Shown here in pieces: positions 7,751 through 16,661 of a DNA stretch of 64,000 bases. The notes below the pieces were generated by a model. It searched no databases. It was not told the origin of the DNA and saw nothing but the letters and a program-made list of their open reading frames with translations. The position numbers and the translations under genes are program-made. Position 1 is the stretch's first letter; each line of letters begins with the position of its first letter. This DNA is from Kibdelosporangium sp. MJ126-NF4 (lineage in GTDB: Bacteria > Actinomycetota > Actinomycetes > Mycobacteriales > Pseudonocardiaceae). The stretch spans positions 1,745,187 through 1,809,186 of the forward strand of contig NZ_CDME01000002.1 of NCBI RefSeq assembly GCF_000826545.1, given 5' to 3'.

Positions 7751-10150
7751 TCACTCGGTGTCGGTGTGGATCGCGGTCAGGATGGGGATCCGCGAGGCCC
7801 GCCGGGCTGGCCACAACGCGGCCAGTACCCCGATGGCCACGGTCACCGCGACGAACAAGCCCAGTCGATCCCACGGCAGCACAACGGAAATCCCGCCCTG
7901 ACTGGCCACGGCGACCGCCCCGATCACGCAGCCCGCGGCGAGACCGGCCAACGCGCCGAGCACAGCGATGATCACCGACTCCAGCCGCAGGATGGTGCCG
8001 ACCTGGCGACGGCCCAGGCCGACCGCGCGCAGCAGGCCGATCTCCCTGATCCGCTCCAATGTGGACATTGTCATCGTGTTCACCACCGACAGCGCGCCGA
8101 TCAGCACCGAGATGCTCAGCAACGCGTAGAGGATGTTCAGGAACAGGTCCAGTTTCGCGCCCACCGAGGCGATGTACTCCGCCCGCGTCTGCACCACCAG
8201 CGTCGGGTTGTCCAGTGCCCGCTGGATGTCCGCACGGAGGGTGTCGCCGGTCCCCTTGACGAGGATCGTCGACGGCTCCTGCTCGGGCTCGGCGCGCGAC
8301 GCGTTCACGAGCGCCTCGTACTGGAAGCCTTTCGGGGCGTCGAAGATGGCCACGATCGGCAGCGCCGTCGCGCCGGGCACCACGGTCCCGACTGTCCAGT
8401 TGTGTGCGTCGGCTTCCTTGCTGCTGACCGCGATCCCGTTGGCCAGGCCGTCGAGTGAACCGGACTGCACGGTGAAGGACACGAACTGGGCGATCGTCGC
8501 GGTGTCCACTCCGGCCGCGTCCAGCCAGCCGCGGTCGAGCCGCAGGCTCACCGGCACGACCGGCGTGACCGCCTGCACTCCGGGAACCTGGGTGACCTTG
8601 CCGACGGTGTCCGTGCTGAGGTCTGCGTAGTCGATGGCGGTGATCCGGATGTCCGCGTTGTCCCCGGTGTCCGCCAGTCGCTCGTCCTCCGCTGTCACGG
8701 ACGCGATCGGGACCGTGACAGCCGCGCAGATCGACAGGCCGATCATCAACGCGCTCGCGGTCGATCCGGTGCGACGCGGGTTGCGGCGGGTGTTCTCCAC
8801 CGCCAGCGTGCCCCGGATGCCCGCGATGCGGGTCATCGGGCGGCGCAGCAGCGCGGTCAGCCAGACGCTGAACAGTGGCGTGAGGATGATCAGGCCGAGC
8901 AGCAGGAGCGGCGCGCCGAGATAGACCAGATCCTGCGTGTCGGAGCCCGCCACGGTCATGGCCGCGCCGAGCAGTGTCACCACCAGGCCGGTGATGTTCC
9001 GGCGCCGCAACGACTTCGCCGACGGCGGCAGCCCGCTGCGCAGTGCCGCGATCGGCGGTACGGCGGAGGCGCGGCGAGCGGGCACATACGCGGCCAGCAC
9101 GGTCACGCCGACGCCGACACCGAACGCGGCCAGGATCGCCCCGACATCGACTACCCGCAACGGAATCGGCGGGCCGTCGGAGACCGAGAACAGCGCGTCC
9201 AGCGACAACGCTCCCCCGATCCCCAGCAGGTAGCCAAGAACCGTCGCGACGACACCGAGAACCACCGCCTCGGCCAGGACCAGGCGTAGGACGTACCGCC
9301 GGTCGGCGCCGACCGCCCGCAGCAGCGCGTGCTCACGGGCACGCGCGGCCGACAGCATGGTGAACGTGTTGGCCACCAGGAAGACCGAGACGAACAGGGC
9401 GATACCGGCGAACACGAGCAGGATCTCGGTCAGCTTGCCGTTGGTCCCAGGCTTCAGGATCTCCGCCGCGGTCTCGGCCACCAGGTTCTTCGGCAGGATC
9501 GCCGTCAGGTTCGCCGCGAGCGCGGCATCGGTTGTGCCGGGCGCGGCGGTCAGGTTGATCGCCGTGTAGCTGTCCGGGTTCTTGGCGAACACGGCGCGTG
9601 CGGTGGCGTCGTCGAACGCGATCAGCGTCCCGCCCTGGGCGACGCGAGGGTCCTGCACGGTGAAGATCCCGGCCAGCCGGACCTCGCGCGCGGTCCCGCC
9701 CACGACGATCCGCAGGTGGTCGCCGACGCGGTAGCCGGTACGGCCCGCGGTCCAGTCGTCGATCGCGATCTCGTCCTTGCCGCCTGGCGCCTGTCCACCG
9801 GTGAGTTTCATCCTGGCGTCGAAGTTCACGCCACCGGCCAGCCCGGGCGGTCCGACGAGCGAGCCGTCGCGGCCCACGACGAACGCACGGCCCTCCGCGA
9901 CCGGTCGGACCTCACCCGCCCCTGCCACTCCGCGCAGCTTGCCGACCAGGTCGGTCGGCACGGCCACGTCGATCGTGGACGGGGTGACCTGGACCGCGAA
10001 GTCCGGTTGGACGCGGTCCAGGGACGCCTTCACCGACGCGCCGTACAACAAGGAGCCCGACACGAACGCCACGCCCAGCGTGATCGCCACCGCAGGCAGC
10101 AGGAACCGGATCTTGTTGGCGAGGATCGAGCGCAACGCCATCCGCAGCAT
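7751..10150 (-). CDS. ABC transporter permease, FtsX/MacB family
   Basis: A 799-residue permease with two FtsX units. An N-terminal helix (residues 10-30) precedes a large extracytoplasmic domain, then come three helices around residues 230-380 containing the LLRAVGADRRYVLRLVLAEA coupling region. A second copy follows, with helices near 440, an external domain at 490-640 and three terminal helices with IREIGLLRAVGLGRRQVGTI. This duplicated build is typical of actinobacterial MacB-like exporters and LolCDE relatives. It overlaps the ATPase gene by 1 nt. The cargo is unknown; candidates are peptides, antibiotics or lipoproteins. The divergent two-component system probably controls it. Confidence 0.92.
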   Translation of the reverse strand: MLRMALRSILANKIRFLLPAVAITLGVAFVSGSLLYGASVKASLDRVQPDFAVQVTPSTIDVAVPTDLVGKLRGVAGAGEVRPVAEGRAFVVGRDGSLVGPPGLAGGVNFDARMKLTGGQAPGGKDEIAIDDWTAGRTGYRVGDHLRIVVGGTAREVRLAGIFTVQDPRVAQGGTLIAFDDATARAVFAKNPDSYTAINLTAAPGTTDAALAANLTAILPKNLVAETAAEILKPGTNGKLTEILLVFAGIALFVSVFLVANTFTMLSAARAREHALLRAVGADRRYVLRLVLAEAVVLGVVATVLGYLLGIGGALSLDALFSVSDGPPIPLRVVDVGAILAAFGVGVGVTVLAAYVPARRASAVPPIAALRSGLPPSAKSLRRRNITGLVVTLLGAAMTVAGSDTQDLVYLGAPLLLLGLIILTPLFSVWLTALLRRPMTRIAGIRGTLAVENTRRNPRRTGSTASALMIGLSICAAVTVPIASVTAEDERLADTGDNADIRITAIDYADLSTDTVGKVTQVPGVQAVTPVVPVSLRLDRGWLDAAGVDTATIAQFVSFTVQSGSLDGLANGIAVSSKEADAHNWTVGTVVPGATALPIVAIFDAPKGFQYEALVNASRAEPEQEPSTILVKGTGDTLRADIQRALDNPTLVVQTRAEYIASVGAKLDLFLNILYALLSISVLIGALSVVNTMTMSTLERIREIGLLRAVGLGRRQVGTILRLESVIIAVLGALAGLAAGCVIGAVAVASQGGISVVLPWDRLGLFVAVTVAIGVLAALWPARRASRIPILTAIHTDTE

Positions 10151-10893
10151 CAGCGCACCGCCTGCGCGTCGAACCGGCTCATCCGGTCAAGGACCCGTTG
10201 CGACGTTGGCTGGGCCATCTCGTCGACCAGCCGCCCGTCGGCGAGGAACAGCACGCGGTCGGCGTAGCCCGCGGCGATCGGGTCGTGCGTGACCATGACG
10301 ACCGTCTGTCCCCAGTGGCGTGCGCACATCCGCAGCAGGCCAAGGATCTGCGCACCGGTGCGGGAGTCGAGGTTGCCGGTCGGCTCGTCCGCCACGACGA
10401 TGTCCGGCCGGGAGATCAGGGCACGGGCGCACGCCACGCGCTGCTGCTGCCCGCCGGAGAGCTCGGCGGGCCGGTGGGTGAGCCGGTCGGCCAGGCCCAC
10501 GGCGTCGATGACCTGCTTGGTCCACGCCTTGTCCGGGCGTTTGTCCGCAAGGGACAGGGGCAGCACGATGTTCTCCCACGCGGTCAACGTGGGCAGCAGG
10601 TTGAACGACTGGAAGACGAACCCGATCTTCTCCCGCCGCAACCGGGTGAGCTTGGCCTCGGTGAGCGAGCCGAGGTCGGCGCCGCCGATGAGCGCCTTGC
10701 CCGATGTCGGCGTGTCCAGCCCGGCGAGGCAGTGCACGAACGTGGACTTGCCCGAGCCGGACGGCCCCATCACCGCGGTGAACTCGCCTTGCCGGAACTG
10801 CGCCGACACACCCGCCAGCGCCGTCACGGCGGCCTGCCCGGTTCCGTAGACCTTGCCGAGGTGGTCGGCAACGGCGACCGTTCGCTGATCCAT
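10150..10893 (-). CDS. ABC transporter ATP-binding protein (MacB/LolD type)
   Basis: A 247-residue ATPase. Walker A is GPSGSGKST, the Q-loop lies in FVFQSFNLLPTL, the signature is LSGGQQQR, Walker B is IVVADEPTGNLD and the switch histidine is in VMVTHD. All are intact. The start was placed at ATG 10893 (MDQRTVAVA), where homology to the fold begins; an open frame reaches 11082, but its translation looks non-coding. It energises the permease encoded immediately downstream. A 125-bp gap separates it from the divergent sensor kinase gene and must hold both promoters. Confidence 0.93.
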   Translation of the reverse strand: MDQRTVAVADHLGKVYGTGQAAVTALAGVSAQFRQGEFTAVMGPSGSGKSTFVHCLAGLDTPTSGKALIGGADLGSLTEAKLTRLRREKIGFVFQSFNLLPTLTAWENIVLPLSLADKRPDKAWTKQVIDAVGLADRLTHRPAELSGGQQQRVACARALISRPDIVVADEPTGNLDSRTGAQILGLLRMCARHWGQTVVMVTHDPIAAGYADRVLFLADGRLVDEMAQPTSQRVLDRMSRFDAQAVR

Positions 10894-11021
10894 CACACAC
10901 CGTTCTTCGTCGAGCCGAACTGCATTGGCGGTGACGATCTTGTGCCGGATCGCGCCCGCGCGGATCAGCCACACAGGCGAGTGGGAACAGCCGGGCTCAA
11001 CCGAAAGAATGAGGTCGCGTG

Positions 11022-12197
11022 GTGAGCACCTGTCGTAGCGTTGCCGCCATGCTCGGCATCCTCGACAAGCTCCCCTGGGCACAACGCGTGGTCCTCGCCG
11101 TCCTCATCGCGGCGGCGGTCGCGATCGTCGTCATCGAAGGACTCAGCGCCGAATCCGTCCCGGGGGCTGTCGGTGTGGTGATCTGCGGGCTGCTGCCCGT
11201 GGCCACGCTGCTGATGCCGACCGTGCCCACGGCACTGGCCAGCGGGATCGCCCTACTGTCGATCGCCTACACGATCATCGGCACACAGCTCTCGCCGCGC
11301 CTGGACAACACCTTCGGCTTGGTGGAGCTGCTCGGGCTGTCGTGGCTGCTGGTCCGGGTGGTCATGCAGAACCGGCCATGGCGAACGATCTGGCTGGCCG
11401 CGTTGCTGATCGTGGCCGCGTGCGTGCTGCCGCTGCGGCTGGACGCGTCCAACAAGGAATACCTGCCCGCGATGGGCGTCGGCATCTTCTTCGGTATGGC
11501 GTTCATGACGTTGCTGGGCCTGTACCTGCGGCTGCACGACCGGCGGCGCGCGGACTCCTTCGAGCTGGCGCGCCAGGCCCAACGCCTGGAATACGCCCGC
11601 GACCTGCACGACTTCGTCGCCCACCACGTCACCGCGATCGTCGCGCAGGCCAAAGCGGTCCGGTTCACCACGGCCGCAGGCGTGCCGCCGTCGCCGGAGG
11701 CGCTCGACGACATGCTCGCCGGGATCGAGAAGGCCGGTTCCCAGGCGCTGGTGTCCATGCGCGGCATGATCACCGTCCTGCGCGACGACGCCGAACCTGT
11801 CCGTCCACATCAGACCCTCGGTGAGCTGGTCGCCGCCGCGGCAGAGGGGTTCGCCGGTCCCCCGGTGACCACGTCGGTCGACGACGACCTCGCCGGGCGC
11901 GAGCTGCCGCAGCGCACGCTGGACACGGCCAGGCACGTCGTGCAGGAGTCGCTGACGAACGTCCTGCGGCACGCGGCCGACGTCAGTCACGTGGAGATCA
12001 GCGCCCGCGACGAGCCGGGCGCCGTGCGGGTCACCGTGACCAACGACGGCATCGCGGCCGACAACGGGCTTCCGAGCGGCGGCTTCGGCCTCGTCGGGCT
12101 GGCCGAGCGCGTCGAGTCCGCCGGTGGGCGGCTGACCGCCGGTCCGACGGGTGCGGGCTGGGCGGTCACGGCCGTACTGCCATCATCGTCGGCATGA
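11022..12197 (+). CDS. Sensor histidine kinase, NarL/DesK-type
   Basis: A protein of about 391 residues. Four to five hydrophobic helices span residues 20-170, so the input is probably sensed in or at the membrane. The dimerisation/phosphoacceptor helix reads RDLHDFVAHHVTAI, with the phosphorylated His at about 196 (HisKA_3). The ATPase domain shows VQESLTNVLRHA (N box) and a late GFGLVGLAERV (G box). GAGG at 11011-11014 supports GTG 11022; GTG 11019 and ATG 11049 are alternatives. It overlaps the response-regulator gene by 4 nt. Divergence from an ABC exporter suggests it detects envelope or antibiotic stress and induces export. Confidence 0.9.
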   Translation: MSTCRSVAAMLGILDKLPWAQRVVLAVLIAAAVAIVVIEGLSAESVPGAVGVVICGLLPVATLLMPTVPTALASGIALLSIAYTIIGTQLSPRLDNTFGLVELLGLSWLLVRVVMQNRPWRTIWLAALLIVAACVLPLRLDASNKEYLPAMGVGIFFGMAFMTLLGLYLRLHDRRRADSFELARQAQRLEYARDLHDFVAHHVTAIVAQAKAVRFTTAAGVPPSPEALDDMLAGIEKAGSQALVSMRGMITVLRDDAEPVRPHQTLGELVAAAAEGFAGPPVTTSVDDDLAGRELPQRTLDTARHVVQESLTNVLRHAADVSHVEISARDEPGAVRVTVTNDGIAADNGLPSGGFGLVGLAERVESAGGRLTAGPTGAGWAVTAVLPSSSA

Positions 12198-12859
12198 CCA
12201 TCCGCGTGCTGATCGCCGACGACCAGGAGATGATGCGATCGGCGTTCCGGATGATCCTGGACTCCCAGCCCGACATGGCGGTCGTCGCCGCCGTCGCGGA
12301 CGGCGAGGCCGCCGTCGAGCAGGGCCGCAGGCTGCGGCCGGACGTGTGCCTTCTGGACATCCGGATGCCCAAACTGGACGGTTTGGAGGCGACGAGGCTG
12401 CTGGCCGGGCCGCAGGTCCACGATCCGCTCAACGTCCTGATCGCCACGACGTTCGACCTCGACGAGTACGTCTACCGCGCGCTGCGTAACGGCGCGAGTG
12501 GCTTCCTGCTCAAGGACATGTCGCCCGCGCTGCTCGTGGAGGCGGTGCGCGCGGCGGCAAACGGGACGAGCCTGATCTCCCCGACGGTGACCGTGCGGCT
12601 GCTGTCCCACCTCGCGCCTCAGCGTGGCGAGGAACCGGGCACGCCGGAGCAGGCCCCCGTCGAACCGCTCACCGAGCGGGAGCTGGCGGTGGTGCGGCTG
12701 GTGGCGCGGGGGCGGACCAACGACGAGGTCGCCGCCGAGCTGTTCGTCACACTGGCCACGGTCAAAACACATCTGGGGAACGTGCAACGCAAACTCGCCG
12801 TCCGCAACCGGGTGGAGATCGCCGCGTGGGCGTGGCGGACCGGCATTGTCACCGCCTGA
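12194..12859 (+). CDS. Response regulator, NarL/LuxR family
   Basis: A 221-residue regulator. The receiver domain has the acidic pair in IADDQE, the phosphorylated Asp55 in VCLLDIRMPK and the conserved Thr/Lys further on (ATTFD; FLLKDM). The C-terminal LuxR helix-turn-helix runs from LTERELAVVRLVARG to TVKTHLGNVQRKL. The start ATG overlaps the kinase stop (ATGA), so kinase and regulator form a coupled pair. Its likely target is the promoter of the divergent ABC exporter, between 10893 and 11022. Confidence 0.93.
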   Translation: MTIRVLIADDQEMMRSAFRMILDSQPDMAVVAAVADGEAAVEQGRRLRPDVCLLDIRMPKLDGLEATRLLAGPQVHDPLNVLIATTFDLDEYVYRALRNGASGFLLKDMSPALLVEAVRAAANGTSLISPTVTVRLLSHLAPQRGEEPGTPEQAPVEPLTERELAVVRLVARGRTNDEVAAELFVTLATVKTHLGNVQRKLAVRNRVEIAAWAWRTGIVTA

Positions 12860-13407
12860 CCGGCAGAACAACGGCAAATGCCTGTCATGAATATCCAGCT
12901 AATGCCGAGACGGTCGACGCGACAATGATTCACATCTGTTCAGGCAATAGCAACCACTCGACCAGGCCTTGTTAAACCCGGCCTGACGGCGAAGCACACA
13001 CAAATTCACCATTCGCAGAGAACAGCGCCGCACGTGTCACCCTCACCCGAACGGGGGGTTGCCACTGCGACGCTTGGCCCACTATGCGCGCCGCGCTACC
13101 TCCACAAGATGCAACGCGCTGACCCGAACGGCTCACAGCACCGCACGGCCGCACCCGAAAGTCTGTGTGGCACATGCCAACTCCTGAGCGCGCGGACTGC
13201 CCGGCGTGACAAATTCTTCCGACCGGACAAAGTAGACGGCGAAAAGCCTTGCGGACACCCGCTGTAACAGATAATTTTCGCTCCGGTAGCACTGTTACGA
13301 ACCAGCTACTCCCCGCTATCGGGTATATCGGCGTATACACATCCGCTGCCGGGGCCACGTTTTCCAGCGTGGTTTTCGTATCCTTGCTGATACTTCGGAG
13401 GAAGATC
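12860..13407. other. Long intergenic region, no gene supported
   Basis: 548 bp between the response regulator and the next gene. It is AT-richer than its surroundings. Short open frames exist on both strands, but none has a convincing start or codon use. CAGGCC (12963-12968) and GGCCTG (12980-12985) could form a weak hairpin after the regulator. CCACG/CGTGG (13355-13359, 13368-13372) followed by a short T-run lies just before the downstream ribosome site. The promoter of the secreted-protein gene must be here. Confidence 0.5.
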
Positions 13408-14037
13408 GTGAAGAACCGAAACGGGTCCATCCGTGTCGCACTTGCCGCTGCCAGCACCGCCGCGCTCGCCGCGACGACGATGCTGGTCGGCGCGGGCACC
13501 AGTGCCGCCGACCCCGCGTCGCTGACCCTCAACTACAAGTGCGCGTTCCCGCTGATCGGCGGGCAGCCGATCGAGATCTCGATCGAGCTCGACCTGCCGA
13601 AGACCGTCGCGGTCGGCGCCGAGGTGCCCGCGACGGCGATCAAGACCGTGTCCAAGGTCGGCAAGAACGCCACCGCTGGCCTGAACCTGATGGGCGCCAA
13701 GACGCTTGAGGGCACCGCGCTGGCCGGGGCAGCCATCGCCGCCCCCGAGGCGGAGCTGCCGCTCGAGGTTCCGGCGACCCTGGAGAAGACCCCCATCCCG
13801 GCGAGCGGCGAGTTCTCCGTGGTGGCGACCGGCGAGACCCCGCCGATCACCTTCACCCAGGCTGGCACCGCGAAGATCACGGTCGGTGAGGTGAACCTGC
13901 ACCTGGTGCCGCGCAAGGCCGACGGCAGCCTCACCCCGCTCAAGGAGTTCGACTCGAAGTGCACCCAGGAGCCGAACCAGAACAACGAGCTGACCACCAT
14001 CGAGATCACCCCGGCAGCCGAAGGCGTCCGCCGCTAA
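13408..14037 (+). CDS. Secreted protein, DUF6801-like
   Basis: A 209-residue exported protein. GGAGGAAG at 13397-13404 fixes the GTG start at 13408. A signal peptide (KNRNGSIRVALAAASTAALA, ending near GTSAADPA) is followed by a mature part starting LTLNYKCAFPLIGGQPIEI. Two cysteines (in YKCAF and SKCTQ) could form a disulphide joining the first and last strands. The all-beta pattern and the opening motif resemble actinobacterial DUF6801 proteins, whose role is unknown. A strong terminator follows. Function cannot be assigned. Confidence 0.75.
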   Translation: MKNRNGSIRVALAAASTAALAATTMLVGAGTSAADPASLTLNYKCAFPLIGGQPIEISIELDLPKTVAVGAEVPATAIKTVSKVGKNATAGLNLMGAKTLEGTALAGAAIAAPEAELPLEVPATLEKTPIPASGEFSVVATGETPPITFTQAGTAKITVGEVNLHLVPRKADGSLTPLKEFDSKCTQEPNQNNELTTIEITPAAEGVRR

Positions 14038-14058
14038 GGGTGTTGTAGTACACGAGCA

Positions 14059-14093
14059 CCGTGTGGTCGGTCCCCTCGCGACCGGCCACACGG
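14059..14093. terminator. Bidirectional terminator
   Basis: A 14-bp stem with one G-U pair (14059-14072 with 14080-14093; arms CCGTGTGGTCGGTC and GACCGGCCACACGG) and a 7-nt loop, between two convergent genes. Confidence 0.75.
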
Positions 14094-14114
14094 CCTTGTG
14101 GTCACACCGAAAGA

Positions 14115-15086
14115 TCAGCGCGGGACCGGCAGGTCACGGTTGGCCAGCGCGGTGAACAGAACGCCCGGCTGCGGCGCTTTCGCGGTCATCCGGACCACTT
14201 GCGACTGACCGGTGACGACTTCGGTCTGCACGTTCGTCAGCACGTCCTTCCACGGTTGGCCGGTGAGCCGCGCGCCGGTGCCGACCTTGTCCTCGATCTT
14301 CTTGCGCACGTCCTCGGCCTGGCCCGCGGGTGGGAGCACGCACAGCACCTCGGTCCCGTCCGCACGGGACCCGATCCCGGTGGGCGTCGGATTCTCGGGC
14401 ACGCGACTGATGATCGCGGCCACCACGTCCTGCAGACACCCTGCCAGCGCCGCGTTCTCCGGGTCTTTCGCGAGCGTCTCCGTGCCGGGGTCGGTCACCA
14501 TGGCAAGGCTGGCCGCCGAACCGGCGAACGCGAACGAACCGACAGCCACCCGGACCTTGTTGAACCCGACTGGGGGCACCGCGTCGGCGAGCGGTCCCTG
14601 CGTCTGGTACCCGTTGTCCTCACCGAGAGTCCACACCGCCGCACCGTTCACATCCGCACGCTTGCCCTGGGCCTCCGCGAACGCCTGGTTAAGAGCACCC
14701 GTGTCGTACTCGCCCCAGAGGATGGTCGCCGTGTTCGGCGGTTGGCCCACGGACAGGGCCGTGGTGAACTTCCTCGGGTCGAACTTGAGGCGGCTGGTGG
14801 TCAGTTCCGCGTAGTTGTACAGATTCGTGTAACCAGTACCGCCAAGGGACTTCCAGTCCTTCGTGGCACTCGGCCTGCCGTACTCGACGTAGGCCCGGGT
14901 CTCCGGTGTCGCCTTGGCCTTGCCCAACGCGTCGAGCAGGCCGTCGGCCGAACCCGCGGTGCCGCTGGCCGAAGGCGGGTTCGACGACGAGTCCGGCGAT
15001 GGACCGGGGCTCGGTTTGCCCGAACACGCGGTCAGTCCCAGTGGGACGGCAAGCACGGCGACAGCGGTCTTCCAGCGCGGGATCAC
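14115..15086 (-). CDS. Hypothetical lipoprotein
   Basis: A 323-residue protein with a lipoprotein signal: basic start MIPRWK, hydrophobic stretch and lipobox LTAC with Cys at about residue 20. A Ser/Pro/Gly-rich linker (residues 22-47) leads to a folded domain of about 270 residues that I do not recognise. Repeated alternating strands (TATILWGEYDT; GAAVWTLGED) suggest a two-part alpha/beta fold. Two cysteines near residues 238 and 267 (AGCLQD; VLCVLP) may form a disulphide. It is monocistronic, and the function is unknown. It sits on the outer face of the cell membrane. Confidence 0.75.
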   Translation of the reverse strand: MIPRWKTAVAVLAVPLGLTACSGKPSPGPSPDSSSNPPSASGTAGSADGLLDALGKAKATPETRAYVEYGRPSATKDWKSLGGTGYTNLYNYAELTTSRLKFDPRKFTTALSVGQPPNTATILWGEYDTGALNQAFAEAQGKRADVNGAAVWTLGEDNGYQTQGPLADAVPPVGFNKVRVAVGSFAFAGSAASLAMVTDPGTETLAKDPENAALAGCLQDVVAAIISRVPENPTPTGIGSRADGTEVLCVLPPAGQAEDVRKKIEDKVGTGARLTGQPWKDVLTNVQTEVVTGQSQVVRMTAKAPQPGVLFTALANRDLPVPR

Positions 15087-15145
15087 CGGGCGATGGTAGG
15101 GCTGGAGTAGTCACACCGCCAGCCGAATGGAGCAACCCGTTCGTC

Positions 15146-16600
15146 TCATGTGACCGGAACGTCCACGGCCGGAACGCCCGCACATCCACCGATCGACGCC
15201 ACCGCGACGCTCAGCCGTCGCGCCGAGTCCACGAGTTGCTCCGACGGCAGGGCGAACGGCACGCGCATCCACCGTTCCATCCCGCCGTGCACGCCGAACC
15301 GCGAGCCGGGCGCCAACTGCACGCCGTGGTTCGCCGCCGAGACCGCCAGCCGCGTGCTCATCGGCTCAGGGAGCTTGCACCACAACGAAAGCCCGCCCTG
15401 TGGGGTGTTGAATGTCCAACTCGGACAGTGCGTGCGCAGCGCGGCGGCGAACGTGTCCCGCTGGTCGCGGAAGTCGATCCGTCGCCTGGCCAACGCCTCG
15501 TACCCGGCGGGCTCCATCATGGACGCGAGCACCACCTGGTCGAACACCGGCGCGCCGAGGTCGATGGCGTACCGCGACGACAGCAAGCGGTCCAGCAGGT
15601 CGGTCGACGCGCGGATCCAGCCGAGCCGCAGGCCTCCCCAGTGCGACTTCGCCGCGGAGCCCATGGTCAGAGTCAGGTCGCCGGAGAAGGCCGCGAACGG
15701 CGGCGGACCGTCCACCGGGTCGCCTTCGTAGTCGAGTTCCACAAGGGACTCGTCGATCACGACCGGGGTGTGGCTGCGTGTGAGGATCCCGGCGAGGCGC
15801 TCACGGCTCTCGGCGTCCAGCCGCAGGCCGGTGGGATTCTGGAAGTCCACGACGAAGTAGGCCAACCGCGGTGCGGCCTGCCGGACCGCCGCCTCGATCC
15901 CGGCCAGGTCCCAGCCGTTGACCGGGTCCATCGCCACCGGCACCGGCTGGGCGTGCGCGGCACGCAGCGCGTCGAGCGCGTTCGGGTACGTCGGCTGCTC
16001 GACGAGCACACGGTCACCGGGCCCGGCGAGCATCCGCAGGCACAGCACGAACGCCGAGTACGCGCCGCTGGTGACCATGACCTGGTCGGCCGTGGTCGGC
16101 AGGCCGCGCTCGGTGTACCGCTCGGCGATCCGTTCCCGGAGCACCGGCAGGCCACCGGTGATGTAGCCGTTTCCGCTCAGGTACGTCGAGAGGTCGTGGC
16201 GCGCCGCGTCCACCGCCGCCATCATCCCCGGCAACGCCGGGGGCGCGGCTTTGGCCAGGTCGATCAACCCGTTGCCGGACAGCGGATCGACGTCCGACCG
16301 GCGTGCGCCGGTGCCCGCGACCCACGATCCCGCGCCCTGACGGCTGGCCACCAGGCCGTCCTCCCGCAGCCGGTCGAGCGCCGCGCCGATCAGCGTGCGG
16401 CTGACGCCCAGCGCGGTTGCCAGCTCGCGCTCGGCGGGCAGCCGGGTACCGACGGGCAGCTGGCCGTCCAGCACATGCAGTTCGACGGCCGCGGCCAGGT
16501 CGGCCGCGCCCTGCCGTGAGCCATGGCGACGCCACTCCCCCAGCAAGATGGCCAATCGTGCACCGGAGACCCGGCTACCCAGCGGTATGGTGATGGTCAC
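15146..16600 (-). CDS. MocR-family transcriptional regulator (GntR HTH + aminotransferase domain)
   Basis: A 484-residue fusion. Residues about 30-100 are a GntR winged helix (GTRLPAERELATALGVSRTL). A fold-type I PLP aminotransferase domain follows, with the Schiff-base lysine in GSAAKSHWGGLRLGW and the PLP-contacting Asp/Tyr in YFVVDFQNPTG. MocR proteins use PLP or a PLP-amino acid adduct as ligand. The GTG start at 16600 has no ribosome site, but a -10-like GATAAT (16613 to 16608, minus strand) lies 7 nt before it, suggesting a leaderless transcript. It is divergent from a YczE-type membrane protein, a pairing that recurs for MocR regulators. It is probably both self- and neighbour-regulating. 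Confidence 0.92.
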   Translation of the reverse strand: MTITIPLGSRVSGARLAILLGEWRRHGSRQGAADLAAAVELHVLDGQLPVGTRLPAERELATALGVSRTLIGAALDRLREDGLVASRQGAGSWVAGTGARRSDVDPLSGNGLIDLAKAAPPALPGMMAAVDAARHDLSTYLSGNGYITGGLPVLRERIAERYTERGLPTTADQVMVTSGAYSAFVLCLRMLAGPGDRVLVEQPTYPNALDALRAAHAQPVPVAMDPVNGWDLAGIEAAVRQAAPRLAYFVVDFQNPTGLRLDAESRERLAGILTRSHTPVVIDESLVELDYEGDPVDGPPPFAAFSGDLTLTMGSAAKSHWGGLRLGWIRASTDLLDRLLSSRYAIDLGAPVFDQVVLASMMEPAGYEALARRRIDFRDQRDTFAAALRTHCPSWTFNTPQGGLSLWCKLPEPMSTRLAVSAANHGVQLAPGSRFGVHGGMERWMRVPFALPSEQLVDSARRLSVAVASIGGCAGVPAVDVPVT

Positions 16601-16602
16601 AA

Positions 16603-16624
16603 GGCCAATTATCGCGCATTGGCC
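16603..16624. promoter_or_regulatory. Inverted-repeat operator in MocR/YczE intergenic region
   Basis: GGCCAAT (16603-16609) and ATTGGCC (16618-16624) form a perfect 7-bp inverted repeat with an 8-nt spacer. It covers the -10-like GATAAT of the leaderless MocR promoter; a -35-like CTGGCA lies 17 nt further upstream on the minus strand. This is the likely MocR binding site. Confidence 0.55.
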
Positions 16625-16661
16625 CTGGATTGCCAGACCAGTTTTGCCCCAGACTGCTCGG

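Noticed and set aside
10894..11082. N-terminal extension of the ABC ATPase
   Set aside because: The extra 63 residues show no coding character and would cover the shared promoter region and the start of the kinase gene.
12972..13532. Minus-strand frame in the 12.9-13.5 kb gap
   Set aside because: It overlaps the signal peptide of the secreted-protein gene, has no ribosome site and no domain.
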